Source: Bacillota bacterium
Lineage (GTDB): Bacteria > Bacillota > Sulfobacillia > Sulfobacillales > Sulfobacillaceae
Direction of reading: 5' to 3'
NCBI GenBank assembly: GCA_023512105.1
Contig: JAIMAE010000002.1
Span: forward strand, 33,822 to 97,821
Length of the DNA stretch: 64,000 nt
Each line of letters begins with the position of its first letter. Position 1 is the first letter of the stretch. The position numbers and the translations under genes are program-made. Under the pieces are notes generated by a model. The model had not been told where the DNA came from. It made no database searches and saw only the letters and a program-made list of their open reading frames with translations. Shown piece after piece: positions 18,141 through 27,268 of this stretch.

Positions 18141-18986
18141 TCAATGCCCTTTCCAGGGCACGGCCAGCCTTTCAATGGCGCGGATGATCAACTCCATCAG
18201 GTAGCCCAAGATCCCGATGGCCACGATCCCCACGAAGATGATGCCCACTTGCAAAGCCTGTCCGGCCTCTTGGACTAGCCAACCGAGCCCAGCGGTGGCC
18301 GCGATGATCTCTGCCGCCACCAAACAGGTCCATGCCACCCCGATGCCCACCCGCATCCCGGTGAAAATTTCCGGCAATGCAGAGGGTAAGATCACGTAGC
18401 GAAAGACTTGATAAGGAGTTGCCCCGAGGCACTGAGCCACCTGGAGGCGCTGGCGGGGGATGTTGCGGACCCCGGAGACGGCGTTGATGATGATGATAGG
18501 GATGGTCCCCAGCAGGATCACCATCACCTTGGACACCTCTCCGATGCCGAACCACACCACCATCAGGGGAATGTAGGCCAAAGGCGGAACCGGACGGATA
18601 AATTGCAAGATCGGGTCGATGGCTTTAAAGACCGCTTGGCTAGAGGCCATCAGGAGGCCGAGCGGCACCCCGATGAGCACGGCACCCACGAAGCCCATGG
18701 CAATCCGGGCGGCGCTGATCCACACGTCCTGGAACAAGGTCTTGCCCCCGTAGCCGGTTTGCAGAAGCGCCCCGGCCTCCCGCAAGACCGTCAGCGGCGC
18801 CGGCAGGATCAGGGGCGGAAACAGGTGCAGACTGGAGATCAGCTGCCAGAGGGCAACCAGCATCACCAAGACCAGAACCGGAATGGCCGGACCGGCCAGA
18901 ATCCATGACGTCCATTTGGCGGGCCGCGCCGGCGTGGGAGCCGGTGCCACCAGCGGTTGGGCGGAAGGGCCGTCTGATTGGATCAT
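18141..18986 (-). CDS. ABC transporter permease, SsuC/TauC type
   Basis: 281 residues with about six membrane helices and the EAA-loop consensus EVSKVMVILLGTIPIIIINAVSGV near the middle, contacting the ATPase. It belongs to the BPD_transp_1 permeases of nitrate/taurine/sulfonate importers. The ATG at 18986 follows AGAGGAGGGG. It is the first gene of the three-gene importer operon; its upstream region is shared with the divergent aminotransferase gene. Confidence 0.9.
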   Translation of the reverse strand: MIQSDGPSAQPLVAPAPTPARPAKWTSWILAGPAIPVLVLVMLVALWQLISSLHLFPPLILPAPLTVLREAGALLQTGYGGKTLFQDVWISAARIAMGFVGAVLIGVPLGLLMASSQAVFKAIDPILQFIRPVPPLAYIPLMVVWFGIGEVSKVMVILLGTIPIIIINAVSGVRNIPRQRLQVAQCLGATPYQVFRYVILPSALPEIFTGMRVGIGVAWTCLVAAEIIAATAGLGWLVQEAGQALQVGIIFVGIVAIGILGYLMELIIRAIERLAVPWKGH

Positions 18987-19611
18987 ATTCCCCCTCCTCT
19001 CGGCGTAGCGAAGCGGGATGGGCGAAGCCCCAACGATCCCATAGACCTTTGTCCGACGATCCGACAACGTCACCGCTAAAAGGTTAGGTCCAGGATACGC
19101 ACCGCCTCACTTTTCGTCAACGGATTACCGCGTGGCCACTCCAGCATCCTTCACCGCAACGGAACCAGGAGTGGATTCTCCCCCCGGCCCTTAGGTCCAG
19201 ATTGCGGAATTTAGGTAAGAATGTCAAGACAAAACCCAAAACTTCTCGGTTCCAGGGAACTTGTGTAAGGTTACTTCATCATGACCTAGACATTCGCCAT
19301 CGCCATGTCATGGATACCTTGACATCGCTCTCCACATTCCCGATGCAATGTCATCTCTAACATAAAATGAACCGCTCTGGTCAATAAGATTACATTTTCG
19401 GGGGCGATCTCCGCCGTCCCGAATCCAGATTTATTTGTCCTTACATGTTGACATATACTGCCCGGACGAAAATACTGGAGGACAGAACGATGCCACGCCA
19501 CTGCCGGGTTTTTGGCCACGTTCGCCGGGATTGGGCGGCGGGCATGGTCGGGGTTGGAGGTCCCTCCCGCCCTTGCTGGCTCGCCGCTGCCCATGAAGGG
19601 AGAGAAGCGCC
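18987..19611. promoter_or_regulatory. Divergent regulatory region with repeated ATGTCA/TGACAT motifs
   Basis: This 625-base gap lies between the importer operon and the aminotransferase gene. The part from 19200 to 19480 is AT-rich compared with the surroundings. The hexamer ATGTCA or its complement occurs at 19221, 19305, 19320, 19348 and 19449. One pair (19305-19310 and 19320-19325) makes an inverted repeat with a 9-base spacer, and the last copy overlaps the -35 of the putative aminotransferase promoter. This looks like an operator array for a regulator, possibly the GntR protein encoded nearby (inference). No gene is supported here. Confidence 0.5.
19448..19476 (+). promoter_or_regulatory. 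Putative promoter of the aminotransferase operon
   Basis: A perfect -35 TTGACA and a -10-like AATACT are 17 bases apart, giving a leader of about 130 bases before the aminotransferase ATG. The -35 is part of a TGACAT repeat copy, so binding there could block transcription. Confidence 0.5.
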
Positions 19612-21018
19612 ATGGAAGAATTCGTCGCCTCAGATGCCGAGGTTCCCCGCTTAAAGGAATGGGACCGCGACCATTTGTGGCACCCTTTAACCCAACATCA
19701 ACCCTACCTGGCCGGTCAAGCCGCCCCTCTGATCATCGACCGAGGCCAAGGATCCACCGTCTGGGACCTCGAGGGGCGCGCCTATCTGGACGCCGCGGCC
19801 GGGTTATGGTGTGTCAACGTCGGGTACGGTCGCAAGGAACTGATCGAGGCCGGTCAACGGCAACTGGAACGGTTGGCCTATTACCCGTTGACGCAAAGCC
19901 ATCCGGCGGCCATCCGCCTGGCCGCCCGCCTGGGCGCGCTGCTGCCGGACACTCCGCACCTGTACTTCTCCAATTCCGGTTCCGAGGCCAACGAGCTGGC
20001 CTTCAAGGCCGTCCGCCAGTACTGGCGCCAAATGGGCCAACCGCAGAAGTACAAGATCCTCTCCCGCCACCGCGGCTACCACGGGACGACCATGGGCGCG
20101 TTGTCCGCCACCGGTCAACCCGAACGCAAGCGCGGGTATGAACCTTACGCGCCCGGGTTTATCCAGGTTGTCGCTCCCTACTGCTACCGCTGCCCTTTTC
20201 GCCTGGAGTACCCCGGCTGCGGCCTGCAGTGCGCGGAGGATTTTGCCCGTCGGATCGAGATCGAAGGACCGGACACGGTGGCGGCCATCATCGTCGAGCC
20301 GGTGATCGCCGGCGGGGGCGTGATCGTCCCGCCCCAGGAATACCTGCCGCGCTTGGCGGAGATCGCCCAGACGTACCAGGTGAAGCTGATCATCGACGAG
20401 GTGGTCACCGGGATGGGGCGTTGCGGCACCCTGTTTGCCCATCAGGCGGCGGGAATCCACCCGGACGTGGTCACCATGGCCAAGGGCCTGGCCAGCGGCT
20501 ACATGCCGATCGGCGCCACCGCCTTTAGCGAAGAAATCTTTCAAGCCTTTCTCGGCGAGGCCGACAGCGGCCGCCACCTGCGCCACGTCAACACCTACTC
20601 CGGCCATCCGGTGGCCGCGGCGGTGGCCTTGGCCAACCTCCAGGTGATCGAAAGCGAGGACCTGGTGGCGCGCAGTGCCAAGATGGGGCAATACCTGTTG
20701 TCCCGCCTCCGCCAGGCGTTAGCCGAGAGCCCCTTGGTCGGCGAGGTCCGAGGCCTGGGCCTTTTGGTTGGCGTGGAACTGGTCACCGACCGGGCTCGGC
20801 GCACCCCCGTCGACGACGCCTTCATGCGCCAGTTGGCCCGTTACTTGGTCAGCCACGGGGTTTTGGCGGGCAAAGCCACCGATGTCGAGGCCCATCACAA
20901 CAACATCCTGATGTTTGCGCCCCCCTTGGTCATCACCCAGGAAGAGGTCGACCGCTTGGCGGCGACGGTGGCCGAAGCGATCGGAGCGGTGGGAGCGAAA
21001 GAGGCGATCTACCGATGA
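19612..21018 (+). CDS. Class III aminotransferase, possibly taurine/omega-amino acid--pyruvate
   Basis: 468 residues, PLP-dependent class III. Visible motifs are the N-terminal HLWHPLTQH, SNSGSEANELAFK for phosphate binding, the Asp in IIDEVVTGMGR and the Schiff-base lysine K291 in VTMAKGLASGYMP. The Cys-rich CYRCPFRLEYPGCGLQC segment occurs in taurine/beta-alanine--pyruvate-type members of the family (from memory). It transfers an omega-amino group to pyruvate, giving alanine, which the next gene product can recycle. The ATG has AAGGGAGAG upstream. The stop overlaps the alanine dehydrogenase start (ATGA). Taurine as substrate is inferred from the adjoining importer and dehydrogenase; xsc is not in the window. 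Confidence 0.82.
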   Translation: MEEFVASDAEVPRLKEWDRDHLWHPLTQHQPYLAGQAAPLIIDRGQGSTVWDLEGRAYLDAAAGLWCVNVGYGRKELIEAGQRQLERLAYYPLTQSHPAAIRLAARLGALLPDTPHLYFSNSGSEANELAFKAVRQYWRQMGQPQKYKILSRHRGYHGTTMGALSATGQPERKRGYEPYAPGFIQVVAPYCYRCPFRLEYPGCGLQCAEDFARRIEIEGPDTVAAIIVEPVIAGGGVIVPPQEYLPRLAEIAQTYQVKLIIDEVVTGMGRCGTLFAHQAAGIHPDVVTMAKGLASGYMPIGATAFSEEIFQAFLGEADSGRHLRHVNTYSGHPVAAAVALANLQVIESEDLVARSAKMGQYLLSRLRQALAESPLVGEVRGLGLLVGVELVTDRARRTPVDDAFMRQLARYLVSHGVLAGKATDVEAHHNNILMFAPPLVITQEEVDRLAATVAEAIGAVGAKEAIYR

Positions 21019-22124
21019 TCGTAGGTCTGTTGAAGGAAATCAAGCCGCAGGAGCGGCGGGTGGGATTGACGCCGGACGGCGTGCGCGCCTTGGTGCGAGC
21101 CGGCCACACGGTGTTAGTGGAGCGGCAGGCCGGGGTAGGGAGCGGGTTTTTGGATTCGGAGTATCTTGACGCGGGAGCGCAAATTTTAGATCGGGAAGCG
21201 GTGTGCGCCCAGGCCGGGCTCTTGGTCAAGGTCAAAGAACCGCTACCCGAAGAATACCCGCTCTTGCGCCCCGGCCAGATCCTCTTTACCTACCTACATC
21301 TGGCGCCGGCGCCTGAGTTGGCCGCGGCCTTACTCCGCCAGGACGTGATCGCCATCGCCTACGAGACCATCGAGGAGGCAGGCGGGAACCTGCCGCTGCT
21401 CACCCCGATGAGCCAAGTGGCCGGCCGCATGTCCATCCAGGTCGGGGCCCAGTTTCTGGAGTGGTTTTACGGGGGAGCCGGGGTCCTCTTAAGCGGCGTC
21501 CCCGGGGTGGCCCCGGCCCACGTGGTGGTGATCGGCGCCGGAACGGTAGGCCAAAACGCCATCGCCATGGCGGTAGGGCTGGGGGCGCGAGTGACCGCGC
21601 TCGACACTTCGTTGCCTCGCCTGACCGCGCTCGACGAGCGGTATCACGGGCGGGTGACCACTCTGGCTTCCACCCCAGAGACCGTGGCGCGGGTCCTGCC
21701 GACGGCCGATTTGGTCATCGGGGCGGTGCTGGTCCCCGGCTCCCGGGCTCCCCGAGTGGTCACCGAAAAGATGGTGGAAACCATGCGACCCGGGTCGGTG
21801 ATTGTCGACGTGGCCATCGACCAAGGGGGGTGCGTGGAGACCTGCGACCACCCCACCACCCACGCCGATCCCGTGTACATCCGCCACCAGGTGGTCCACT
21901 ACGCGGTGGCCAACATGCCAGGGGCGGTGCCCCGCACCGCTACCTTGGCTTTGACCAACGTCACCTTGCCCTTCGTGCTGCGCATTGCCTCCATGAGCCC
22001 CCGCGAACTGGCCCGCGACCCGGTGCTGGCCTCCGGGATCAACGTCTTTCGCGGCAACGTCACCCACCGGCAGGTGGCTCAATCCCTAAACCTTCCCTAC
22101 CGACCGCTGGCCCAGGTGGTCTGA
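21015..22124 (+). CDS. ald: Alanine dehydrogenase
   Basis: 369 residues, the usual length. The N-terminus [20 protein letters not shown] and the NAD-binding [20 protein letters not shown] identify NAD-dependent L-alanine dehydrogenase, which oxidatively deaminates alanine to pyruvate and ammonium. Conserved [17 protein letters not shown] and the catalytic region [11 protein letters not shown] are present. Coupled translation with the upstream aminotransferase suggests it regenerates pyruvate as amino acceptor while releasing ammonium, as in taurine degradation by Tpa/Ald (known pathway; assignment here inferred). Confidence 0.95.
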   Translation: MIVGLLKEIKPQERRVGLTPDGVRALVRAGHTVLVERQAGVGSGFLDSEYLDAGAQILDREAVCAQAGLLVKVKEPLPEEYPLLRPGQILFTYLHLAPAPELAAALLRQDVIAIAYETIEEAGGNLPLLTPMSQVAGRMSIQVGAQFLEWFYGGAGVLLSGVPGVAPAHVVVIGAGTVGQNAIAMAVGLGARVTALDTSLPRLTALDERYHGRVTTLASTPETVARVLPTADLVIGAVLVPGSRAPRVVTEKMVETMRPGSVIVDVAIDQGGCVETCDHPTTHADPVYIRHQVVHYAVANMPGAVPRTATLALTNVTLPFVLRIASMSPRELARDPVLASGINVFRGNVTHRQVAQSLNLPYRPLAQVV

Positions 22125-22175
22125 AAGTCTGCGGGGCCGGCCAACGGCGGCCGATGCCGGAGCCGGCCCCCTGGA

Positions 22176-22955
22176 TCACCAGGCATCCATCATCCCGGCG
22201 CCGAGCTTTTCTCCCGGCGCCACCCCCTCCACCTCCTGCCCCTGGACAATCGTGAAGTGGAAGCTGGCCCCGCGAAACACGGTCCGGACGTAGGCCAACG
22301 GTCGCGAATCCTTGGTGTAAAGCACCCCCTCCCAGATCATGATCGGGGTGCCCGGTCGCACCTCGAGGATGCGCGCCTCCTCTTTGCCCGCCCCGGCGGC
22401 GTAGAAGGTCTGCACCGCGCTGTAGACGATGAAGCCGTACTCCTCTTGCAGGAGGGGGAAAATCGGCCCGTGGTCGAAATCCAGCCGCGACGGATCGGGC
22501 AAAAATCCGGAGGGAATGAAAAACGTCCGATAGGCCAGTCGCTCGTTGCGCCGTTGCAGGAGCACCATCAGTTCCACCACCGTGGAGTCGGGTTTCAAGC
22601 CGAGCGCCTTTTCCACGTTGGGGGCGGCGGGCCGCACGGCGTAGTGGATGACCTGGGAGGTCACCGACTCCCACTGGCCGGGTCCCATAAAGGTGGTAAA
22701 GACGCGGGCGTTGTCCGTGATCAAGGAATGGGCCACAAACGTGCCTCTGCCCCGAGTGCGGACCAACAACCCCTCTTGAACCAACTCTGCAAGGGCCTGC
22801 CGGATGGTCGGACGGCTCACCTGATACTCCTTGACCAGGTCGTTCTCGGTGGGGATCTTCTCCCCCGGGGTTAAGACCCCTTCCTGGATCTGCCGCTTGA
22901 GGTCTTCTTTAATCTGGTAGTAATAAGGAATGCCTGGTTTGAACGAAAAGGCCAT
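22176..22955 (-). CDS. GntR/HutC-family transcriptional regulator
   Basis: 259 residues. The N-terminal winged helix carries PTENDLVKEYQVSRPTIRQ and EGLLVRTRGRGTFV; the C-terminal half is a UTRA ligand-binding domain with the typical ERLAYRTFFIP, AYVRTVFRG and FHFTIVQ strands. It is convergent with alanine dehydrogenase and divergent from the UbiD gene, so it could regulate either. The UTRA domain binds a small metabolite that releases DNA. The effector is unknown. Confidence 0.9.
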   Translation of the reverse strand: MAFSFKPGIPYYYQIKEDLKRQIQEGVLTPGEKIPTENDLVKEYQVSRPTIRQALAELVQEGLLVRTRGRGTFVAHSLITDNARVFTTFMGPGQWESVTSQVIHYAVRPAAPNVEKALGLKPDSTVVELMVLLQRRNERLAYRTFFIPSGFLPDPSRLDFDHGPIFPLLQEEYGFIVYSAVQTFYAAGAGKEEARILEVRPGTPIMIWEGVLYTKDSRPLAYVRTVFRGASFHFTIVQGQEVEGVAPGEKLGAGMMDAW

Positions 22956-23221
22956 CTCCGCCTCCTCCCACCACCCGGCTTGGCCGCAGCGGTCCTGCCA
23001 CCAGGTTCGTGTCTTAGCCTGGATTCTTATCTTCCATCATACGACACCGCTGCCTTGTGGGTGCAACCGCGCATTCTCCCCTCCCACAGGCAGGAACTCG
23101 GCTTTTCGGTCGCGAATCGGAGAGCAGTCAACGGTGCCGGCAGGTCGTCGCGCCCCATTGCGCCCCGGCCGCCGCATCGGCGGCTTGGCCACCGACGATA
23201 TCGCCAGGAGGAGGAATCGCC

Positions 23222-24640
23222 GTGCTCGACCTCCATCAATACCTCGAGAGCTTGCGCCGGGAATCTCCGCAGGAGGTCCTGACCGTAGCTGAGCCGGTCA
23301 GTCTCAACCAGGAGGTCACTGCCATCGTCAAAGCCCTTGAGGCGGAGCGAAAACTTCCCGTATTGGTGTTTACCCATCCGGTCGCCGCAGATGGCCGGCC
23401 GCTGGCCTATCCTTTGGTCATGAACCTGATGGCCAGCCGCCGCCGTTCCGCGCGCCTTCTTGATACCGACTTCAGCCAGGTAGGACAGGTCTATGCCCGC
23501 CGCATCCGGGAACGGCGTGTGGAACCCATCGTCATCGACCGTGACGCCGCTCCAGTCAAACAAGTCGTCAAACGCGGCCCCGACATCGACCTCTTTGAGT
23601 TCCCGGCGATGGTGCACTTTCAGATGGACCCCGGACCTTACATCTCCGGCGGATTTTTGACCACCGTGGACCCGGACACCGGAATCGACAACACCAGCCT
23701 CCAGCGGGGCTGGATCGTCCGCAAGGATGCCATCCGCTGTTACCTGACCACCTACTCCCACAACCGCTGGAATTTCAACAAGTACGAGGCCAAGGGGGAG
23801 GACATGCCGGTGGCCTACTGGATCGGCCATCACCCCCTGGCCTACCTGGGCGGGCAGGCGCGGCTCGACTATCCCGAGAGCCATTACGCAGCCATGGGGG
23901 GGTTGATGGGGGAGCCCCTGCGCTTGGTCCCCAGCGAGACCTTCGGTCGAGATTTGTTGGTACCGGCCGACGCCGAGGTCGTGATCGAAGGATGGCTCCG
24001 TCACGGCCGCCGGTATCCGGAAGGGCCTTTCGGCGAGTACACCGGATACACGGGGCCGCAGATCCCCAACCCGGAGCTCGAGGTCACCGCCGTCACCCAC
24101 CGGCGCCAGCCCTACTGGATGAACATCTTGGTGGGCGGCGCCGACAACCATTGGGGCAGCTACGCGATCGAGGCGGTAATCTACGAGGCGGTCAAGCCGC
24201 GGGTGCCCAGCCTCCAGGCCGTCTATTTGCCGATGTCCGGACAGGCGCGCTTTCACGTCTACCTGCAACTTCACGATCCCAACCCCGGAGACGCCCGGGA
24301 AGCGATCATGGTCACCCTCACCACCGACTACCGGGTCAAGCACGTCTTTGTCTTTGACGACGACATCGACATCTTCAACGAACAGGAATGCCTGTTTGCC
24401 CTGGCCACCCGCACCCAGTGGGACCGGGACGTCATGATCTTCCCCAACACCCGGGGCAGCGCGCTGGACCCTTCGGTGGCCGGGGTGCTGACCACCAAGG
24501 GCGGGATCGACTGCACCAAGCCGCCGAAGACCGCCTGGGCCGAACGCAACCGAGTAGACCCCCGGGTCCTGGAACAGTTCGACCTTCGGCGTTGGGTCTC
24601 CGCTGGCCAGGAGGCGGCGATTCCCCTGGAACGTCAGTGA
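23222..24640 (+). CDS. UbiD-family prenylated-FMN decarboxylase
   Basis: 472 residues from a GTG with AGGAGGAGG upstream. The family is recognised by the GPFGEYTGYTG motif with the conserved glutamate, FDDDIDIFN near the metal/phosphate region, and the C-terminal ALDPSV and KPPKTAW segments. Members reversibly decarboxylate aromatic or alpha,beta-unsaturated acids with prenylated FMN, which is made by a UbiX enzyme not seen here. A zinc-ribbon gene follows 61 bases later, resembling the small subunit found beside some phenolic-acid decarboxylases. Divergent from a GntR regulator. The substrate is unknown. Confidence 0.9.
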   Translation: MLDLHQYLESLRRESPQEVLTVAEPVSLNQEVTAIVKALEAERKLPVLVFTHPVAADGRPLAYPLVMNLMASRRRSARLLDTDFSQVGQVYARRIRERRVEPIVIDRDAAPVKQVVKRGPDIDLFEFPAMVHFQMDPGPYISGGFLTTVDPDTGIDNTSLQRGWIVRKDAIRCYLTTYSHNRWNFNKYEAKGEDMPVAYWIGHHPLAYLGGQARLDYPESHYAAMGGLMGEPLRLVPSETFGRDLLVPADAEVVIEGWLRHGRRYPEGPFGEYTGYTGPQIPNPELEVTAVTHRRQPYWMNILVGGADNHWGSYAIEAVIYEAVKPRVPSLQAVYLPMSGQARFHVYLQLHDPNPGDAREAIMVTLTTDYRVKHVFVFDDDIDIFNEQECLFALATRTQWDRDVMIFPNTRGSALDPSVAGVLTTKGGIDCTKPPKTAWAERNRVDPRVLEQFDLRRWVSAGQEAAIPLERQ

Positions 24641-24701
24641 GGTATCGTTCACAACCACCTTGCGCCCGGTCAGGGCCAATCCCAACCGAGGAGGGAGTGC
24701 G

Positions 24702-24866
24702 ATGGGTCAGGTGTTTTGGTTAACCTGTCCTGCCTGCGGTTTTCGTTATTACGTCGGCCGCGAGCTGCTGGAGGCCAAGACCGTCCCCAGTGTGTGTCCC
24801 CGCTGCCACCATGAGTATCCTCCCGAACACTCCGCAACCGGCATCGAGGCAACCACCAGCGGTTGA
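24702..24866 (+). CDS. Tiny zinc-ribbon protein, UbiD partner candidate
   Basis: 54 residues. Two CPxC-type pairs, CPACGFRYYVG and CPRCHHEYP, about 20 residues apart form a likely rubredoxin-like zinc ribbon. The ATG follows GAGGAGGGA. It lies directly downstream of the UbiD gene in the same direction, like the small subunit (D) of non-oxidative hydroxyarylic acid decarboxylases; sequence similarity to that subunit is not established here. Confidence 0.65.
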   Translation: MGQVFWLTCPACGFRYYVGRELLEAKTVPSVCPRCHHEYPPEHSATGIEATTSG

Positions 24867-24943
24867 GGTTGCCAACGCGGCGAGCCGCTCCCCCGGGTCC
24901 AGTGGCAGCAGGCGCCAAGAGGCGAGCAGGGGCGGCTCGTCGC

Positions 24944-25597
24944 CTAAGCGTCGCGCGACGACTCGGCTCGCTTGGGCAGCGGATAGTAGGGAGTGTCGTG
25001 GGCGGGGTCGACCAGCTCGCGGTATTTGTCGATCACCTTTTTCAGATCCTCCCAGGCCTCGCGCTTCCATCCCGGGTTGCGCAGGAGCGCGGCCGGGTGG
25101 TAGGTGGGCATCAACCAGCGTCCATCGCGCACCACCCATTGGCCGCGCACCCGGGAGACCCTGGCGCCAGGGTCGATGAAGGCCTGGATGGCCGTCGCGC
25201 CCAGCAGCACCACAATCGCCGGACGAATCAAGGCCAGCTGGGCCTCGAGATTCGGACGACAGCGTTCCCGTTCCTCTTCGGTGGGAGCGCGGTTGCCGGG
25301 TGGCCGGCATTTGACCACGTTGAGGATGTAGGCGTTGCGAAAGCGGTCAAATCCCATCGCCCGCAACATTTGGTCCAACAACTTGCCGGCTGCTCCGACA
25401 AACGGCCGGAGCAATCGGTCCTCTTCAGCCCCCGGCCCCTCCCCGCAAAAGACGATGCGAGCCGTGGGCGCCCCTTCTCCGAACACCACGCCCCGGGCCT
25501 GTTGCCGCAACCCACAATTGCGACAGGCTCGCACCACTTCCGACAGCTCGTCCAACGTCGCGCAGCGAGCCAGCGCATCGCGTGACCACTCCACCAC
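24944..25597 (-). CDS. Type-4 uracil-DNA glycosylase (Fe-S)
   Basis: 217 residues. Removes uracil from DNA to start base-excision repair. The motifs are FCGEGPGAEEDRLLRPFVG (water-activating and uracil-binding region), NVVKCRPPGNRAP and YHPAALLRNP. Cysteines in CRNCGL, KCRPPG and RCRPNL are the expected 4Fe-4S ligands of thermophile-type family 4 enzymes. The start is one of two consecutive GTG codons (25597 or 25594) after a GGGGGGAG site; a longer upstream frame would overlap the divergent patatin gene and is not supported. Confidence 0.92.
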   Translation of the reverse strand: MVEWSRDALARCATLDELSEVVRACRNCGLRQQARGVVFGEGAPTARIVFCGEGPGAEEDRLLRPFVGAAGKLLDQMLRAMGFDRFRNAYILNVVKCRPPGNRAPTEEERERCRPNLEAQLALIRPAIVVLLGATAIQAFIDPGARVSRVRGQWVVRDGRWLMPTYHPAALLRNPGWKREAWEDLKKVIDKYRELVDPAHDTPYYPLPKRAESSRDA

Positions 25598-25747
25598 CGC
25601 GTTCTCCCCCCGCCCATTTCTCTTCCAGCATCTTACCGAAATCCCCCCATTTGCGACAGCGCCTTTTGCGGCACCCGAGCGCGTCACCTCTTCGCGGCCG
25701 CCCACATAGGGTGGTAGCAGCAATCCGCGGGGTGGGGGGGAGAATCG

Positions 25748-26614
25748 GTGACGTGGGGCATCGCCTTGAGTGGTGGCGGACTGCTGGGAGCAGCCCATTT
25801 GGGCGTCTGGCGCGCCTTGGAAGAATGGGGATGGGAACCGCAGAGCTGGTCCGGGACCTCGGCCGGCGGCCTGGTCGCCGCCTTGTGGGCTTCCGGAGCC
25901 GATTGGAAGGCGGTCGAGCGATTCGGGCAGCAGGTGGCCTTGAGTCCGCGCCGGTATTTTGAGCTTCCCTGGCGCCAATTGCTCTCCGCCTGTCTTAGGC
26001 ACTCCCCGGTGACCGGCATCATTCGCCCGGAGCCGTTTTTGACCGACCTCCTGAAGTTAGCCGCAGTCGCCCGGATGGACCAGATTCCGGCGCCGCTGGC
26101 GGTCACGGCGGTGGACGTCGCCAACCTGGAGGCGGCGGCATTCGTCAGTCGAGCCGCGCCAAACCCTCCGGCCGGCAAAAGTCGGTGGCGCCAAATCGTC
26201 AAGGCCCCGCTCCGGCTGGCCCTGCACGCCACCATGGCCACCCCCGGGGTGTTTGAGGCGATCGGGGATGGGGATTCTCTCTACGTCGACGGCGGCGTGG
26301 CCGATACCCTGCCGGCCGATTGGGCCTGGGCGCTGGGGGTGGACCGGGTGCTGGCCATCGACGTCACTCCCGCCCCGCGGCTACCCCCTGCCCAAATCGG
26401 CCTGGAGAAACTCCTTTCGCGGTGCGAGCATTACATGACCGAGACCCTCTCGTCCCTTCGCGAACCGGCACCCTACCCGCTCCTCACCCTGCGCATCCCC
26501 ACCGAGCAGATCGGGATGCTGGAGTTCAGCGCCTACGAAGACCTGGTTGCCTTGGGCTACCAAGTGGTCCACGACCACGAGGCCGAGCTGGCGCGCTTCC
26601 TCTCCGACCGCTGA
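25748..26614 (+). CDS. Patatin-like phospholipase / RssA-type serine hydrolase
   Basis: 288 residues. The Gly-rich oxyanion loop SGGGLLGAAHLG, the nucleophile motif GTSAG (Ser38) and the catalytic Asp in VDGGVADTLP form the patatin Ser-Asp dyad. It is predicted to be a cytoplasmic lipid acyl hydrolase; no signal peptide is seen. The start is a GTG with a G-rich site upstream. It lies between the divergent uracil-DNA glycosylase gene and the convergent tadC-like gene. Confidence 0.9.
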   Translation: MTWGIALSGGGLLGAAHLGVWRALEEWGWEPQSWSGTSAGGLVAALWASGADWKAVERFGQQVALSPRRYFELPWRQLLSACLRHSPVTGIIRPEPFLTDLLKLAAVARMDQIPAPLAVTAVDVANLEAAAFVSRAAPNPPAGKSRWRQIVKAPLRLALHATMATPGVFEAIGDGDSLYVDGGVADTLPADWAWALGVDRVLAIDVTPAPRLPPAQIGLEKLLSRCEHYMTETLSSLREPAPYPLLTLRIPTEQIGMLEFSAYEDLVALGYQVVHDHEAELARFLSDR

Positions 26615-26656
26615 AAATCCCCGAGGCCTGGCCGGCCACGCCAGCTGCCAAACCAT

Positions 26657-27268
26657 TTACAGCAGTCGCCACCCCTGAACCGCGCCCCACGCCAGCGGCA
26701 CCCCTACCACCACCAACAGGTTGCTCAACAACACCGCCGGCAGCGCGGAAAGCCACAGCGGGTCCACCTCCCGGGCCACCTCCTCCTCCACGTCCAAGGC
26801 CTGGCCGAGCTCCTCGGCGAGCCGACTGACTTCGGTGGCCTCTAAACCGTGGCGAAACCCGTGCCACAGCATGGCGACGAAGATTTCCGACTCCGGCAGG
26901 GGGTGCCGTGCCAAAAACTCGGCTACCGCGCGGTCGACCGCCTGTCCAGACAAAAATTCGCGCGCCAGTGCCACCACCTCCTCCCCCATCCCGCCCGCCT
27001 CTCGGGCACCCCATTCCAGCGCCTGCCAGAGGGAAAGACCGGCGGTGAGATACCATCCCACCCGCTGCCAAAGGTCCACCAGGGCGCGCCGCTCGGCCAC
27101 CTGGGAACGAGGGCGCAGCCTTTTCACCAGCAGGTATCCGGCCGCTCCCGCCGCCGCCACCCAGATCGGGGTCCCGAACAGCCCCAAGCCGAAGCCCACC
27201 GCCGCCGCCAGGCCCAGCCCGGCCCAAACCGGCGCCCCACGGCCCCCTCCGTCGTTTAAAGCTGCCAA
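26657..27268 (-). CDS. TadC-like type II/IV secretion inner-membrane protein
   Basis: 203 residues with a membrane-spanning pair near the N-terminus (about 17-49), a helical cytoplasmic T2SSF-like part (about 60-170) and a hydrophobic C-terminus. The LWQALEWGAREAG and LSRLAEELGQALDVEEEVAREVDP regions resemble TadC of Flp-pilus loci, though the protein is shorter than a canonical TadC (about 300 residues). The start is a TTG overlapping the end of tadB with GGGGGAG upstream. Last gene of the hybrid secretion locus. Confidence 0.65.
   Translation of the reverse strand: MAALNDGGGRGAPVWAGLGLAAAVGFGLGLFGTPIWVAAAGAAGYLLVKRLRPRSQVAERRALVDLWQRVGWYLTAGLSLWQALEWGAREAGGMGEEVVALAREFLSGQAVDRAVAEFLARHPLPESEIFVAMLWHGFRHGLEATEVSRLAEELGQALDVEEEVAREVDPLWLSALPAVLLSNLLVVVGVPLAWGAVQGWRLL

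Noticed and set aside
19445..19654. Small leader gene before the aminotransferase
   Set aside because: Its ribosome-binding site would lie upstream of or at the predicted transcription start and the product is unlike a protein.
23027..24685. 552-codon minus-strand frame opposite the UbiD gene
   Set aside because: The UbiD reading on the other strand has clear family motifs and a ribosome-binding site; this frame has neither.
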